From Firmicutes bacterium HGW-Firmicutes-7 (lineage in GTDB: Bacteria > Bacillota > Clostridia > Lachnospirales > Vallitaleaceae), in contig PGZO01000019.1 of the NCBI GenBank assembly GCA_002841375.1, positions 1-64,000 of the forward strand: a DNA stretch of 64,000 nt, read 5' to 3'. A program made the translations under genes and the position numbers. The notes under the pieces are model-generated. The model saw nothing but the letters and a program-made list of their open reading frames with translations. It had not been told where the DNA came from and made no database searches. This document shows, in pieces, positions 44,463 to 53,627 of this stretch (positions are counted from its first letter, which is position 1; every line of letters begins with the position of its first letter).

Positions 44463-45590
44463 ATGTTTCGTGAATATGATTTTAGAAGATTAGATATATT
44501 TTTAATTATAGTAATTATTGGGTTATCGATTATTGGTATTTTTGCAATAAAAAGTGCAACAATGTCTAATATACATGGTGGAACGGATCTATTTGTCAAA
44601 AAACAAATAATCGGATTAGTTTCTGGATTTATCATAATGATTATTGTTACATTAATTGACTATCGTTTTATTAGTAAATTTTATTGGCCCATTTACTTGC
44701 TAGGTATCGTGCTATTGCTTGCTGTTTTATTTTTTGGCAAACCTGTAAATGGTGCTACCAGATGGATTAATATTGGTGGCTTCACGCTTCAGTCTTCAGA
44801 GTTTTTTAAGATATTTCTCATAATTTTCTTAGCAAAATTTATTGATAAATATAAGGAGAAGGTAAATAAACCACTATTTTTACTTGTTACGATTGGCCTT
44901 ACGGTTATACCTGTTTTTTTGATTTTAAAGCAACCCAATTTATCAACAAGTTTGGTTATAATCGCAATATTAGGCATAACGTTATTTGTTTCTGGATTAA
45001 GCTATAAATATATTATTGGTACAATCGTTATTTTAATTCCTTGTCTAATCATTGGATTTTGGTATATACAGCAGCCTAATCAACAGCTTTTAGAAGAGTA
45101 TCAGGTTAAGCGAATTATGACAGCAATTTATCCTGAAAACGCTACAACCTCTGAAAAGTTTCAAACGAATAATTCAATTCAAGCAATCGGATCAGGAAAA
45201 TTGTTTGGCAAGGGATTATATCAAGGTAAATTAAATCAATATAATTATTTACCTGAACCTCAAACCGATTTCATATATTCAATTGTTGGTGAAGAATTTG
45301 GGTTTGTTGGATGCAGTACAATCCTAACACTAATGCTCGTGCTCATTATGAGGTGTTTGTGGATTTCAAAAGATACGAAGGACTTAGCAGCAACGATAAT
45401 GGTTATTGGTTTTGTTACCATTATCTCTTCTCAAACGTTTATCAACATAGGGGTAGTAACAGGAATTCTTCCGAATACAGGAATTCCATTACCATTTATT
45501 AGTTATGGACTTAGCTCTCTTTGGTCCAATATGATAGGTGCTGGATTAGTCCTTAATATAAGTATGCAGCGTAAAGCTATATATTATTAA
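44463..45590 (+). CDS. rodA: SEDS-family glycosyltransferase RodA
   Basis: Polytopic peptidoglycan polymerase with about ten helices in 375 residues. Motifs of the SEDS family include GGTDLFVKKQ, GATRWINIGGFTLQSSEFFKI, and LPEPQTDFIYSIVGEEFGF, the catalytic Asp loop. The C-terminal TGIPLPFISYGLSSLWSN segment is also conserved. Position after minE and near PBP2 favours RodA over FtsW. It probably polymerises glycan for the PBP2 at 39738-42497. Confidence 0.92.
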   Translation: MFREYDFRRLDIFLIIVIIGLSIIGIFAIKSATMSNIHGGTDLFVKKQIIGLVSGFIIMIIVTLIDYRFISKFYWPIYLLGIVLLLAVLFFGKPVNGATRWINIGGFTLQSSEFFKIFLIIFLAKFIDKYKEKVNKPLFLLVTIGLTVIPVFLILKQPNLSTSLVIIAILGITLFVSGLSYKYIIGTIVILIPCLIIGFWYIQQPNQQLLEEYQVKRIMTAIYPENATTSEKFQTNNSIQAIGSGKLFGKGLYQGKLNQYNYLPEPQTDFIYSIVGEEFGFVGCSTILTLMLVLIMRCLWISKDTKDLAATIMVIGFVTIISSQTFINIGVVTGILPNTGIPLPFISYGLSSLWSNMIGAGLVLNISMQRKAIYY

Positions 45591-45608
45591 ATTGAAAGGG
45601 GTGTTAAA

Positions 45609-46004
45609 ATGAATATTGGATTGATAGCCCACGATAGCAAAAAAAAACTCATGCAAAACTTATGTATTGCGTATAGAAATATTTTAAGTAAACATGAATT
45701 ATATGCTACGGGGACAACAGGAAGATTGATTGAAGAAGTAACCAACCTTTCTATTCATAAATACTTAGCTGGACATTTAGGAGGTCAACAACAATTAGGA
45801 TCACAAATAGCACATAATCAAATTGATATTGTTATTTTTCTAAGAGATCCGCTTTCTCAAAAGCAACATGAACCTGATCCAGCTTCAGTTATTCGTTTAT
45901 GTGATATTCATAATATTCCAATTGCAACGAACTTAGCTACTGCCGAATTACTCATTAAGGCATTAGAAAGAGGAGACTTGGACTGGAGAAACGTTTTAAA
46001 ATAG
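45609..46004 (+). CDS. mgsA: Methylglyoxal synthase
   Basis: Converts dihydroxyacetone phosphate to methylglyoxal and phosphate, a bypass of lower glycolysis under phosphate limitation. The 131-residue protein shows IAHDSKKKLM, the phosphate-binding ATGTTGRLIEE, GHLGGQQQLGSQIA, FLRDPL and PIATNLATAELLIKAL, all standard. The catalytic Asp is expected in the HDS/RDP motifs. It is the last + strand gene before a bidirectional terminator. Confidence 0.95.
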   Translation: MNIGLIAHDSKKKLMQNLCIAYRNILSKHELYATGTTGRLIEEVTNLSIHKYLAGHLGGQQQLGSQIAHNQIDIVIFLRDPLSQKQHEPDPASVIRLCDIHNIPIATNLATAELLIKALERGDLDWRNVLK

Positions 46005-46032
46005 TAAACCTGTCTAAAAAATTAGAATAAGA

Positions 46033-46060
46033 AAGCCATTATCCAAGAGGATAATGGCTT
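46033..46060. terminator. Bidirectional hairpin between mgsA and the P-loop gene
   Basis: AAGCCATTATCC (46033-46044) and GGATAATGGCTT (46049-46060) form a perfect 12-bp stem with an AAGA loop. It lies between convergent genes. T-runs on both sides are poor, so strength is uncertain. Confidence 0.65.
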
Positions 46061-46148
46061 ATTAATATACCTTCGTAAAAACAAAAAACTTTAAAAAATG
46101 TAAAATCTCAAATCCTACTACAAGAATACGATTAATACGCTATTTTTG

Positions 46149-46565
46149 CTATGCTACTATGAATTCCTTCATAAAATCAGGTAATAAACTTGTGTCACAA
46201 TTAACACTGAATATAAATCGTACACAAAACTTTTCTGAAAGAGCTTTCAGCTTATTGATCAAATCATAAGATGCATGTATATCACTTACATGGGCTAATC
46301 GTAATAAGCCATCTGCATATATTTCTGAAATATCATTATCTTCAGATAGTATGCCGCACATAAAACCAAAAAACTCTTTGTAGTCTGTGATGGGATATTC
46401 GGAAATATTCGTATAACGGATCTGATGCTTTAAATGAAGCATATGACTACTGTCACCATCTAGGTAAACAATATTTCCTTTTGTTAAATTGGTAGCTTCA
46501 TTTGCCATCTTTATTAAGCTTTTTGTTTTCCCTTCGCCAGTATCACCTGCAACTAAACGTATCAT
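46149..46565 (-). CDS. Small P-loop protein, function unknown
   Basis: A 138-residue protein read leftwards, with an excellent AAGGAGGAG ribosome site. Walker A is GDTGEGKTKS (residues 7-16). A Walker B-like strand may be RFIFSVNCD near the end, and IVYLDGDSSH follows the first helix. The size fits a minimal nucleotide-binding core without accessory domains. I do not recognise the family. It is convergent with mgsA and shares its strand only with the DUF378 gene, from which it is separated by a terminator, so it is probably monocistronic. Confidence 0.7.
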   Translation of the reverse strand: MIRLVAGDTGEGKTKSLIKMANEATNLTKGNIVYLDGDSSHMLHLKHQIRYTNISEYPITDYKEFFGFMCGILSEDNDISEIYADGLLRLAHVSDIHASYDLINKLKALSEKFCVRFIFSVNCDTSLLPDFMKEFIVA

Positions 46566-46693
46566 AGTAATCTCCTCCTTATAGAGTGGTAATTAAAACA
46601 AAAAATGTTCATAGAATATATATTCCATAAGAAATTAATTTATCCTTTTATAAATCGAAAATTAATTTCTTTTGTAAAGTTAGACTAGAAAAA

Positions 46694-46724
46694 AACGTTA
46701 TTCTATTATACTTAGAATAACGTT
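46694..46724 (-). terminator. Terminator of the DUF378 gene (minus strand)
   Basis: AACGTTATTCTA (46694-46705) and TAGAATAACGTT (46713-46724) form a perfect 12-bp stem with a 7-nt loop. Read on the - strand it is followed by a run of seven T, and it lies directly after the DUF378 stop. Confidence 0.9.
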
Positions 46725-46730
46725 AGAAAA

Positions 46731-46940
46731 TCATACCTCGTTTCTAATTCTATTGAAAAATGTTAATCCATATAAAGCTGCTAAGCCTACTAAAGCATAA
46801 ACAATACGACTACCAGCAGTATCCATTCCACCAAAAATAGCAGCAACTAAATCAAACCGAAAAAAGCCAATTAAACCCCAGTTGATAGCACCTATTATTA
46901 TTAAGGTTAAAGCAATTATGTCAACAGGTTTTGTATTCAT
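46731..46940 (-). CDS. DUF378 small membrane protein
   Basis: A 69-residue protein with two hydrophobic helices. The sequence IIIGAINWGLIGFFRFDLVA and the later RIVYALVGLAALYGL are the DUF378 signature. The function is unknown; such proteins are widespread in Firmicutes. The AAGGAGG ribosome site precedes the start on the - strand and its own terminator follows. It is divergent from the LysM peptidase gene. Confidence 0.88.
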   Translation of the reverse strand: MNTKPVDIIALTLIIIGAINWGLIGFFRFDLVAAIFGGMDTAGSRIVYALVGLAALYGLTFFNRIRNEV

Positions 46941-47078
46941 GAAAATCCTCCTTAAACAATTAGATTATAATTATCTATTAAATTCATAAACATAGTCTAT
47001 GCAATTTTTTAATAATTACAATGCTAAATTATGGAAAAAATTAATAAGATAGATTATAACTAAAAAAAGAGGTTGAGT

Positions 47079-48152
47079 ATGAAAGAAAGTTGTTATACAA
47101 CACATAGGATAGTTGAAGGTGAGACACTGAATGATATTGTAAAGAAATATGGTTCTACGACTACAGGTATTCTTACAGCAAATCAAACAATTAATCCATT
47201 TTTTTTGAAAGTGAATTCAACAATTATTGTCCCCATAAGTAAGGAAGGTCAAATTGTTCAGACCAATAATCGTTATAACCACACGAATCTAAAACATGAT
47301 TTGATGCAATTGAAAGTACTTTATCCTTTTCTAGATATGGAAACCATTGGATTAAGTGTTAATGGTAGGGAAATTTACATGGTCACATTTGGCACAGGAG
47401 ATCATCCAGTAATATATAATGGTGCGCATCACGGGGATGAATGGATTACATCATTATTATTAATGAAGTGGTTAGAAAATATATGCTTTGCCTACGCTAA
47501 CAATGCTAGTATGAAAGGCTATCCAATTAACGAGTTATATAAACGTTCGAAAATTATACTCGTACCAATGGTTAATCCTGATGGTGTAGAATTAGTAGTT
47601 AATGGATTAAAAAGTTTTAACAACACTGAAATAATTTTGCGAATGAATAGGGGTAATGCAGATTTTAGTCAATGGAAGGCAAATGTTAATGGCGTAGATT
47701 TAAATAGGAATTATCCTGCAGGATTTCGTGAATATAAGAAAATAGAAAAAAAATTAAGTGCTTTTAAACCTGGACCTTCAAAATATGCGGGGGTAAAACC
47801 ACTTTCAGAGCCTGAAACTAGGTGCATATCAAACTTGACAATGCGGATAGAACCAAGGTTAACTTTGTCATTCCATGCTCAAGGGGAAGTAATCTATTGG
47901 CAATATTTAGGCAGAGGTGTTGCTGATAGCTTAAACATTGCGAGTGAGTTATCTAAAGCTTGTGGATATAAGCTTGAAAATGAAAATTGGTTGGAAGCTT
48001 TTGCGAGCTATAAAGATTGGTTTATTCACCACTTTTCGAAGCCAGGATTTACAATTAAAGTCGGTCTAGGCAATGATTGTAATGGCGTTAATCAATTCGA
48101 TTCAATATATGAAAAAAATGAAGAACTCATGCTCCTAGGTTCCATAATCTAG
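47079..48152 (+). CDS. LysM-M14 peptidase-like protein with the catalytic Glu replaced by Lys
   Basis: Resembles gamma-D-glutamyl-L-diamino acid endopeptidase I, which cleaves peptidoglycan stem peptides in spores. Residues about 9-52 are one LysM domain (HRIVEGETLNDIVKKYG). The M14 carboxypeptidase domain (about 70-357) keeps the zinc ligands His118 and Glu121 (HHGDEW), His266 (LSFHAQG) and the substrate Arg region DLNRNYPA. The general-base Glu, normally in a TIEVG motif, is Lys327 (FTIKVG). This predicts a zinc-binding but inactive or altered enzyme. There is no signal peptide, as in spore forms. ATG 47079 has GAGGTTG upstream. Confidence 0.88.
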   Translation: MKESCYTTHRIVEGETLNDIVKKYGSTTTGILTANQTINPFFLKVNSTIIVPISKEGQIVQTNNRYNHTNLKHDLMQLKVLYPFLDMETIGLSVNGREIYMVTFGTGDHPVIYNGAHHGDEWITSLLLMKWLENICFAYANNASMKGYPINELYKRSKIILVPMVNPDGVELVVNGLKSFNNTEIILRMNRGNADFSQWKANVNGVDLNRNYPAGFREYKKIEKKLSAFKPGPSKYAGVKPLSEPETRCISNLTMRIEPRLTLSFHAQGEVIYWQYLGRGVADSLNIASELSKACGYKLENENWLEAFASYKDWFIHHFSKPGFTIKVGLGNDCNGVNQFDSIYEKNEELMLLGSII

Positions 48153-48232
48153 ATTAATTCTAGCATTCAAAGAAGAAATATGATAATATAATAGAGATTA
48201 CAATATACCATACATATAAAGGTTGGGAAGCA

Positions 48233-49165
48233 ATGAATGAAGAAGAGTTGTATTATAAATATTCTCACTATCTAAGACAAAAATATGGTGAGAAAGTTTA
48301 TAAATTACCCGTTAATTTAAATATTTCTTGTCCTAATAGAGATGGTACGGTGGGTACAAAAGGATGTTATTTTTGCAGTGATTTAGGCACTGGGTTTGAA
48401 ATGCTAAATTGTGAAAAATCAGTAGAACAACAATTATTAGAAAATATCGATTATATTGGCAAGCGATATGGAGCCAATAAATTTATAGCATATTTTCAAA
48501 ATTATACGAACACTTATATGCCAATCGATGACTTTAAACAATATATGAATGATGCATGTAGAGATAGAATTGTGGAAATAGATGTATCTACGAGACCTGA
48601 TTGTATATCTAGAGAATATTTAGAAGTATTAAAAGAAATATATATCAAAAACAATATAAATATTACAATTGAACTAGGTCTTCAAACTACGAATGATGAA
48701 AGTTTGGTAAAAATTAATAGAGGGCATAATGTGCAAGATTTTATTGATGCGGTTAATCTCATTAAGGAATATCCTTTTGACATATGTGTTCATCTTATAC
48801 TAAATTTACCATGGGATAACGATCAAGATGCAATAAACAGTGCTATGCTTATTAATGAACTAGAGATTAAACAGGTTAAACTACATGCTTTATATATTGC
48901 GAAAGGTACTGTTTTTGAGGATATGTACGCTAATAAATGTTTTGAACTATGCTCCAAGGAGGAATATATTAATAGAGTTGTTCTATTTCTTGAGAATCTA
49001 AGTACTTTGGTAGCAGTTCAAAGATTAATTGGACGAGCTCCTAAAGAAGAAACAGTTTTTTGCAATTGGAATACGAGCTGGTGGAAGATTAGAGATGAAA
49101 TAGAAAACAAGATGAGGGAAATGAAAACGTATCAAGGAAAAAGAAGGTTAACAGATGAAGAATGA
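48233..49165 (+). CDS. Radical SAM protein of the TIGR01212 (YhcC-like) family
   Basis: A 310-residue radical SAM protein. The family-specific cysteine set is in SCPNRDGTVGTKGCYFCSD, which ligates the SAM-binding [4Fe-4S] cluster. FIAYFQNYTNTY, DVSTRPDCIS and ELGLQTTNDESL follow as in YhcC proteins. The reaction is not established. It overlaps the next gene by 11 bp. The ribosome site is weak (GTTGGGAAG). Confidence 0.9.
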   Translation: MNEEELYYKYSHYLRQKYGEKVYKLPVNLNISCPNRDGTVGTKGCYFCSDLGTGFEMLNCEKSVEQQLLENIDYIGKRYGANKFIAYFQNYTNTYMPIDDFKQYMNDACRDRIVEIDVSTRPDCISREYLEVLKEIYIKNNINITIELGLQTTNDESLVKINRGHNVQDFIDAVNLIKEYPFDICVHLILNLPWDNDQDAINSAMLINELEIKQVKLHALYIAKGTVFEDMYANKCFELCSKEEYINRVVLFLENLSTLVAVQRLIGRAPKEETVFCNWNTSWWKIRDEIENKMREMKTYQGKRRLTDEE

Positions 49166-50624
49166 AAAAGTCAATAAATATATTGAAAAAGAAAAAAAAA
49201 TGATGAAAGAGAAAAAAATAAAAAGCAGGGTAAATAAGCATATTAATTTAGGATTAATTGTTTATTTTATTATATTTGCCTATTTGGTGTTTTGCATTCT
49301 TAACTTTTCATTTTCAGAAAAAACCAATTATACCATGGCGGAGCCGGGAGCCATTATCGAGTCAGAAGTTTTTAACGGATTAATTATTAGAGACGAAACA
49401 ATCATATTTAGTCAAATAGACGGGAAAGCAAATTACTTTGTACCTGAAGGAGAAAAGGTGAAGAAAGGTGCTTTAATTAGTTGCATAGATAATAACGGAG
49501 AAATAACAGCAGCTATTAATGATAAGCTTCAAGTGGCAAAAGCATCCCTTCTAAGTGATGTGGATTTATCTACAAATAACTATAAATATATTCAAGACAA
49601 ATTGAAAAGTTATGTTCTTTATAAGCATTCTAGACCATTTGGGCACACTTATTCAGCTAAAGTAGATATTGAAAAGGCAATATTTGACGCTTCAAACACT
49701 GTGTTATTAGAAGATGATCAAATGCTACGTAATATATTAAGCAATTCCTTAGCAAGGGATGAAAATATTTATTATGCTTTAAAAAGTGGGGTAATATCTT
49801 ATCAATTTGATGGCTTTGAAAGATTAACCATAGATAATTTCATACCTGAAAGCTTGGATCAAATTGTCGTAGCCCAGGATGTACTTGTTGATTCAACTAC
49901 TAAAAAAGACGTCCCTTTATTTAAAATTGTTAATAATCACAAGTGGTACTTAGCCGCTGAAATAAATGATGTTTGTGAAAAATATTTAGAAGATGAAAAT
50001 ACCGCAACAATTAATATATCCTATAATAATATGAAAATCCAAGGCAACATATATAAAATTCTTAATGAGGATACAAAAACATATATCATTTTAGAATTTG
50101 ATAGATACTTAAATGAATTTTTAGACGATCGCTTTTTACAGTTTTCTATTATATATTCAAGTTCAGAAGGTATTAAAATTCCAGCCTCATCAATAACTCA
50201 GAAGGATTTTCTGAAAATACCAGTTAAAGCGCTAATGAAATCTAATCGTCAAAGTGAAGTAAAGAAAAAGATTGTTAGCAAAGATGCAGTAGGTGGAGAA
50301 TCACTTGAAGGTGTTCCGATTCAAATATATAAAATCAAAGATAAAGACGCTTATATTCCTAAGTCAGATAAGCTAGGTGTTGGTGATGAGCTTGTTTATA
50401 TTCTTGAAAATGGTAAGAATGAAACGTACAAAATAAATGAAGTTACCCCCTTAGAAGGTGTTTATGTAATTAATAAAGGTTACGCTGCGTTCAAGTTCAT
50501 TGAAGTTCTTTCATATACAGAACATTATAAAATTGTAAAAGATAATGTTAGCTTTGGTGTCAGTAGATATGATAGAATTGCTACAGATGCAAGTATACTT
50601 GAAGAAAATCAAATTATTAATTAG
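49155..50624 (+). CDS. HlyD-like membrane-anchored protein
   Basis: A 489-residue bitopic protein. A basic, cytoplasmic N-terminus (about 1-35) precedes one helix (about 36-56). The exterior part has a lipoyl/barrel-sandwich-like segment (GKANYFVPEGEKVKKGALIS), as in HlyD adaptors, and several beta-rich regions. No transporter partner gene is adjacent, so export function is doubtful. Homologues sit at the same place before yggS-sepF in Clostridia, suggesting an envelope or division role. It overlaps the radical SAM gene by 11 bp. Confidence 0.75.
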   Translation: MKNEKVNKYIEKEKKMMKEKKIKSRVNKHINLGLIVYFIIFAYLVFCILNFSFSEKTNYTMAEPGAIIESEVFNGLIIRDETIIFSQIDGKANYFVPEGEKVKKGALISCIDNNGEITAAINDKLQVAKASLLSDVDLSTNNYKYIQDKLKSYVLYKHSRPFGHTYSAKVDIEKAIFDASNTVLLEDDQMLRNILSNSLARDENIYYALKSGVISYQFDGFERLTIDNFIPESLDQIVVAQDVLVDSTTKKDVPLFKIVNNHKWYLAAEINDVCEKYLEDENTATINISYNNMKIQGNIYKILNEDTKTYIILEFDRYLNEFLDDRFLQFSIIYSSSEGIKIPASSITQKDFLKIPVKALMKSNRQSEVKKKIVSKDAVGGESLEGVPIQIYKIKDKDAYIPKSDKLGVGDELVYILENGKNETYKINEVTPLEGVYVINKGYAAFKFIEVLSYTEHYKIVKDNVSFGVSRYDRIATDASILEENQIIN

Positions 50625-50636
50625 GGAGAGAAAAAT

Positions 50637-51323
50637 ATGTCTATTAAAAGTAATATAGAAGAGATTCATAGCAAGGTGATCGAAGCTTGTAGACAAGTAG
50701 GTAGACGACAAGAAGAAGTGACATTAATTGCAGTTACAAAAACAAAGCCCATTGAAGCAATGGAACAAGCACTTTCGTGTGGAATTATTCATGTTGGGGA
50801 AAATAAGGTTCAAGAAATAATAAATAAGTACCCACACTTTGAAAATAACTTTAAATGGCATATGATTGGACACTTGCAAACGAATAAAATTAAATCAATC
50901 ATTGATAAGGTGGAACTCATTCATTCAGTGGATCGTATGAAATTGGCACAATTAATTAGCCTCGAGGCTTCTAAAATTAATAAAGTACAAAATATTTTGA
51001 TTCAAGTGAATATAGCTGAAGAAGAAACCAAGTTTGGAATAGAAAAGAATGAGGTAGAAGCATTTATAAAAGAAGCTGCTCAATTACCCAATATATGTAT
51101 CAAAGGACTTATGACTGTTGCACCTTTTGTAGAAGATGCAGAAGAAAACAGACCTATTTTTAGGGAAATGTTTCAAGTTTTTGTTGACATAAATAGCAAA
51201 AACATTGATAATGTTACTATGGATGTGCTATCAATGGGGATGACGAATGACTTCGAAGTTGCGATTGAAGAAGGCGCTACAATGGTACGAATTGGAACTG
51301 CAATTTTTGGCGAAAGAAATTAA
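50637..51323 (+). CDS. yggS: YggS/PROSC-family PLP homeostasis protein
   Basis: A 228-residue single-domain alanine-racemase-like PLP-binding protein involved in vitamin B6 balance, with no known catalysis. The PLP lysine is in IAVTKTKP, and [18 protein letters not shown] and [21 protein letters not shown] are typical. It starts 12 bp after the HlyD-like gene with an AGGGAG site, and leads the yggS-sepF-yggT-ylmH-divIVA block conserved in Firmicutes. Confidence 0.95.
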   Translation: MSIKSNIEEIHSKVIEACRQVGRRQEEVTLIAVTKTKPIEAMEQALSCGIIHVGENKVQEIINKYPHFENNFKWHMIGHLQTNKIKSIIDKVELIHSVDRMKLAQLISLEASKINKVQNILIQVNIAEEETKFGIEKNEVEAFIKEAAQLPNICIKGLMTVAPFVEDAEENRPIFREMFQVFVDINSKNIDNVTMDVLSMGMTNDFEVAIEEGATMVRIGTAIFGERN

Positions 51324-51343
51324 AAAACGAAGGGATGAAAAAA

Positions 51344-51835
51344 ATGGCTAAATTTTTTGATAAAATGTTAGATATCATGAATTTAAATGACTATGATGAT
51401 GACGATGAAGAATTTGAAAATGATGATGAATTAGACGAATATGGAAGCCTAGCAGAAAAACGCCCTTTTAAGAGTTATTCTGGTGGTAAGAATTATGAAA
51501 ATACAACTACATCTACATCAAAGGTTGTTAATTTTCAAGCAAGTGTACAAATGGAAGTTGTAGTTATTCAACCACTTCAATTTGATGAAGCGCAAGTAAT
51601 TTGCGATCATATTAAAAGTAAAAGACCAGTAGTATTAAATTTAGAAAAAATGGACAAAAGTGTTGCACAACGTATTATGGATTTTATTAGTGGTTCTTGC
51701 TATACATTAAATGGAAATTTGCAAAGAATTACAAATAATATTTTCATTATTGCACCTGAAAATGTTGATATAGCAGGTGACTTTAGAGAAGAACTTAAAT
51801 CAAACGGCATCATTTTACCATGGAAAAACGAATAA
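51344..51835 (+). CDS. sepF: Cell division protein SepF
   Basis: FtsZ-binding ring protein anchoring the Z-ring to the membrane. The N-terminal amphipathic helix (MAKFFDKMLDIMNL) and an acidic linker (DDDDEEFENDDELDE) lead to the folded C-domain (about 75-160) with VVLNLEKMDKSVAQRIMDFI and IFIIAPENV. ATG 51344 is preferred: AAGGG lies nine bases before it, while the ATG at 51335 directly abuts this site. It is 163 residues. Confidence 0.94.
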   Translation: MAKFFDKMLDIMNLNDYDDDDEEFENDDELDEYGSLAEKRPFKSYSGGKNYENTTTSTSKVVNFQASVQMEVVVIQPLQFDEAQVICDHIKSKRPVVLNLEKMDKSVAQRIMDFISGSCYTLNGNLQRITNNIFIIAPENVDIAGDFREELKSNGIILPWKNE

Positions 51836-51850
51836 ATTAGGAGGCTTTTC

Positions 51851-52111
51851 ATGGATCTTTTTTTAGCAGCAATAGATAAATTCCTTTACATCTTAGAGGT
51901 TTTTATTTTAATTAGAGTAGTTGTTTCTTGGTTACCTATAGGAAGGGATAACCCATTAATTGAGTTTTTATATACTGTAACGGAGCCAATCCTATCTCCG
52001 ATTAGAAAAATGATTGATAAATCAATTTTTGGAGGTAAGGGTCAAGTGTTTGACTTATCGCCTTTAATTGCTTATTTTATATTGCAATTGTTACACCCAT
52101 ACTTCAAATAG
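51851..52111 (+). CDS. yggT: YggT-family membrane protein
   Basis: An 86-residue membrane protein with two helices and the family motif VVSWLPIGRDNPLIEFLYTV, with TEPILSPIRKMI after it. The role is unsettled; a link to division and cell shape is suggested by constant synteny with sepF. GGAGG site six bases before the ATG. Confidence 0.92.
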   Translation: MDLFLAAIDKFLYILEVFILIRVVVSWLPIGRDNPLIEFLYTVTEPILSPIRKMIDKSIFGGKGQVFDLSPLIAYFILQLLHPYFK

Positions 52112-52122
52112 GAATGATTAGC

Positions 52123-52884
52123 GTGGATTCAAGAAGTGGCGAGAGCCTAGTTTTAAGGAAATTAATTGATAAAGCTGAACAAGCATATTACAATAATTTT
52201 CCTACAAATACTCAATTTTTAGACTTAAACGAACAAAATATTTTTATGAAACATATTAAAGAATTCCCGAGCATTAAATACAATATGTTTGGTGGTAATG
52301 ATATATGTGAACGGAAAATGATCATGTTTTTTCCAAGGGATTTTCAAGCAGATCAAATATCTTTTCCTATTTGTGCACTCCATATTAAGAACAATAGTTC
52401 TTCAGATAAACTAAATCATAGAGATTATCTTGGAGCGCTTATGAGTTTAGGTATTGAAAGATTTAAACTAGGGGATGTCGTTTGTAATGACCAATCTGCA
52501 TATGTGTTTTGTGTAGATACGCTTACAGATTATATTCTTGAACAATTGATAATGATTAAAAGTACTGCAGTAACGGTTGATCGAGTTGAAATGAGCCATG
52601 TAAAACATATTGAACCTCGTTTCGATGTTATTAAGGGTTCAGTATCCTCTTTAAGATTGGATAGTATCCTAAAATTAGGCTTTTCATTATCAAGGGGTAA
52701 TTCAACATTGTTAATTCAAAGTGGTAAGGCCTTTATCAATAATAAACTTTATGAGAAAAACTCAGCAAAAGTTGAAGAAGGCGATGTTATTTCATTAAGA
52801 GGTTTTGGTAAATTGAAGATACATACCATCGGGGATTATACTAAGAAAGGACGAATTTATTTAGAGTTATTCAAATACAAGTAG
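52123..52884 (+). CDS. ylmH: YlmH RNA-binding protein (S4 domain)
   Basis: A 253-residue protein with a C-terminal S4 RNA-binding domain (about 178-235; LRLDSILKLGFSLSRG). In Bacillus YlmH rescues stalled ribosomes. The N-terminal part (AEQAYYNNFPTNTQFLDL) matches the family. The start is uncertain: GTG 52123 has AGGA nine bases before it; the ATG at 52114 immediately follows AGGA and would add three residues. It follows yggT directly and precedes divIVA by 10 bp. Confidence 0.85.
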   Translation: MDSRSGESLVLRKLIDKAEQAYYNNFPTNTQFLDLNEQNIFMKHIKEFPSIKYNMFGGNDICERKMIMFFPRDFQADQISFPICALHIKNNSSSDKLNHRDYLGALMSLGIERFKLGDVVCNDQSAYVFCVDTLTDYILEQLIMIKSTAVTVDRVEMSHVKHIEPRFDVIKGSVSSLRLDSILKLGFSLSRGNSTLLIQSGKAFINNKLYEKNSAKVEEGDVISLRGFGKLKIHTIGDYTKKGRIYLELFKYK

Positions 52885-52894
52885 GAGGGCTACA

Positions 52895-53536
52895 ATGTTA
52901 ACACCATTAGATATTGAATCAAAGGTTTTTTCCAAGTCTTTTCAGGGATACAATACAAATGAGGTAAAAACTTTTATTAAAGAAGTTTTAACTTATTATG
53001 AGAAATTTTACAAAGAAAATATTGAGTTGAAGGACAAATTAAATACTTTGCAAGAGGCTGTTCAATACTATAAAAACATTGAAACTACACTTCAAAATAC
53101 GTTGATCTTAGCTGAAAAAACTGCAGAAGAAACGAAAACGAGTGCTAGATACAGAGCTGAGCAAATTGAAAAAGAAGCACAGCTTAAAGCAGATGTTATG
53201 ATTAATGATGCGAGAAATGAGATTATCTCCATTAATAACATTAAAGAAGAATTGATTCGAAACTTTGATCATTCTAAAATACAAATTAAGCAGTACTTGA
53301 AAACGCAACTTGAAATAACAGAAAAGAGTGATATTGATTTTGATTTTGGATCGTCAGCTTTTGATATGTTATTTAGAACAAATACTACACATAGTCAAAC
53401 AGAGATTGAAGCACCATTAAGAGAACTTGAAGAAGCAAAGTTACAAGCTGCACCTATAGTTGATGACGGTGCAACACGTACTTTTCAACTAAAAACACCT
53501 ATCCCGCCGTTTAATGAAGATAAGAAAAGCGATTAA
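52895..53536 (+). CDS. divIVA: DivIVA-family cell division protein
   Basis: Curvature-sensing coiled-coil protein at the poles and septum. The N-terminal lipid-binding motif LTPLDIESKVFSKSFQGYNT contains the conserved F/R-type tip and GYN, followed by long coiled coils (about 30-75 and 75-150). A less ordered C-terminal tail (about 150-213) is acidic. Length 213 is typical. AGGAGGG site. It ends the sepF-ylmH block; an AT-rich hairpin covers its stop (53533-53551). Confidence 0.92.
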   Translation: MLTPLDIESKVFSKSFQGYNTNEVKTFIKEVLTYYEKFYKENIELKDKLNTLQEAVQYYKNIETTLQNTLILAEKTAEETKTSARYRAEQIEKEAQLKADVMINDARNEIISINNIKEELIRNFDHSKIQIKQYLKTQLEITEKSDIDFDFGSSAFDMLFRTNTTHSQTEIEAPLRELEEAKLQAAPIVDDGATRTFQLKTPIPPFNEDKKSD

Positions 53537-53575
53537 TAACTAAGTTATTAAACTTTAAATAAATAACAAATATAT

Positions 53576-53608
53576 AATAAGGTGCTGTTATTTTTACAGC
53601 CCTTATTT
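53576..53608 (+). terminator. Hairpin terminator between divIVA and aroB
   Basis: AATAAGG and GCTGT (53576-53588, T53583 bulged) pair with ACAGC and CCTTATT (53596-53607), around a 7-nt loop. Three T follow, so termination may be partial. Confidence 0.6.
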
Positions 53609-53627
53609 CGTAATTAAGGTGAATAAA

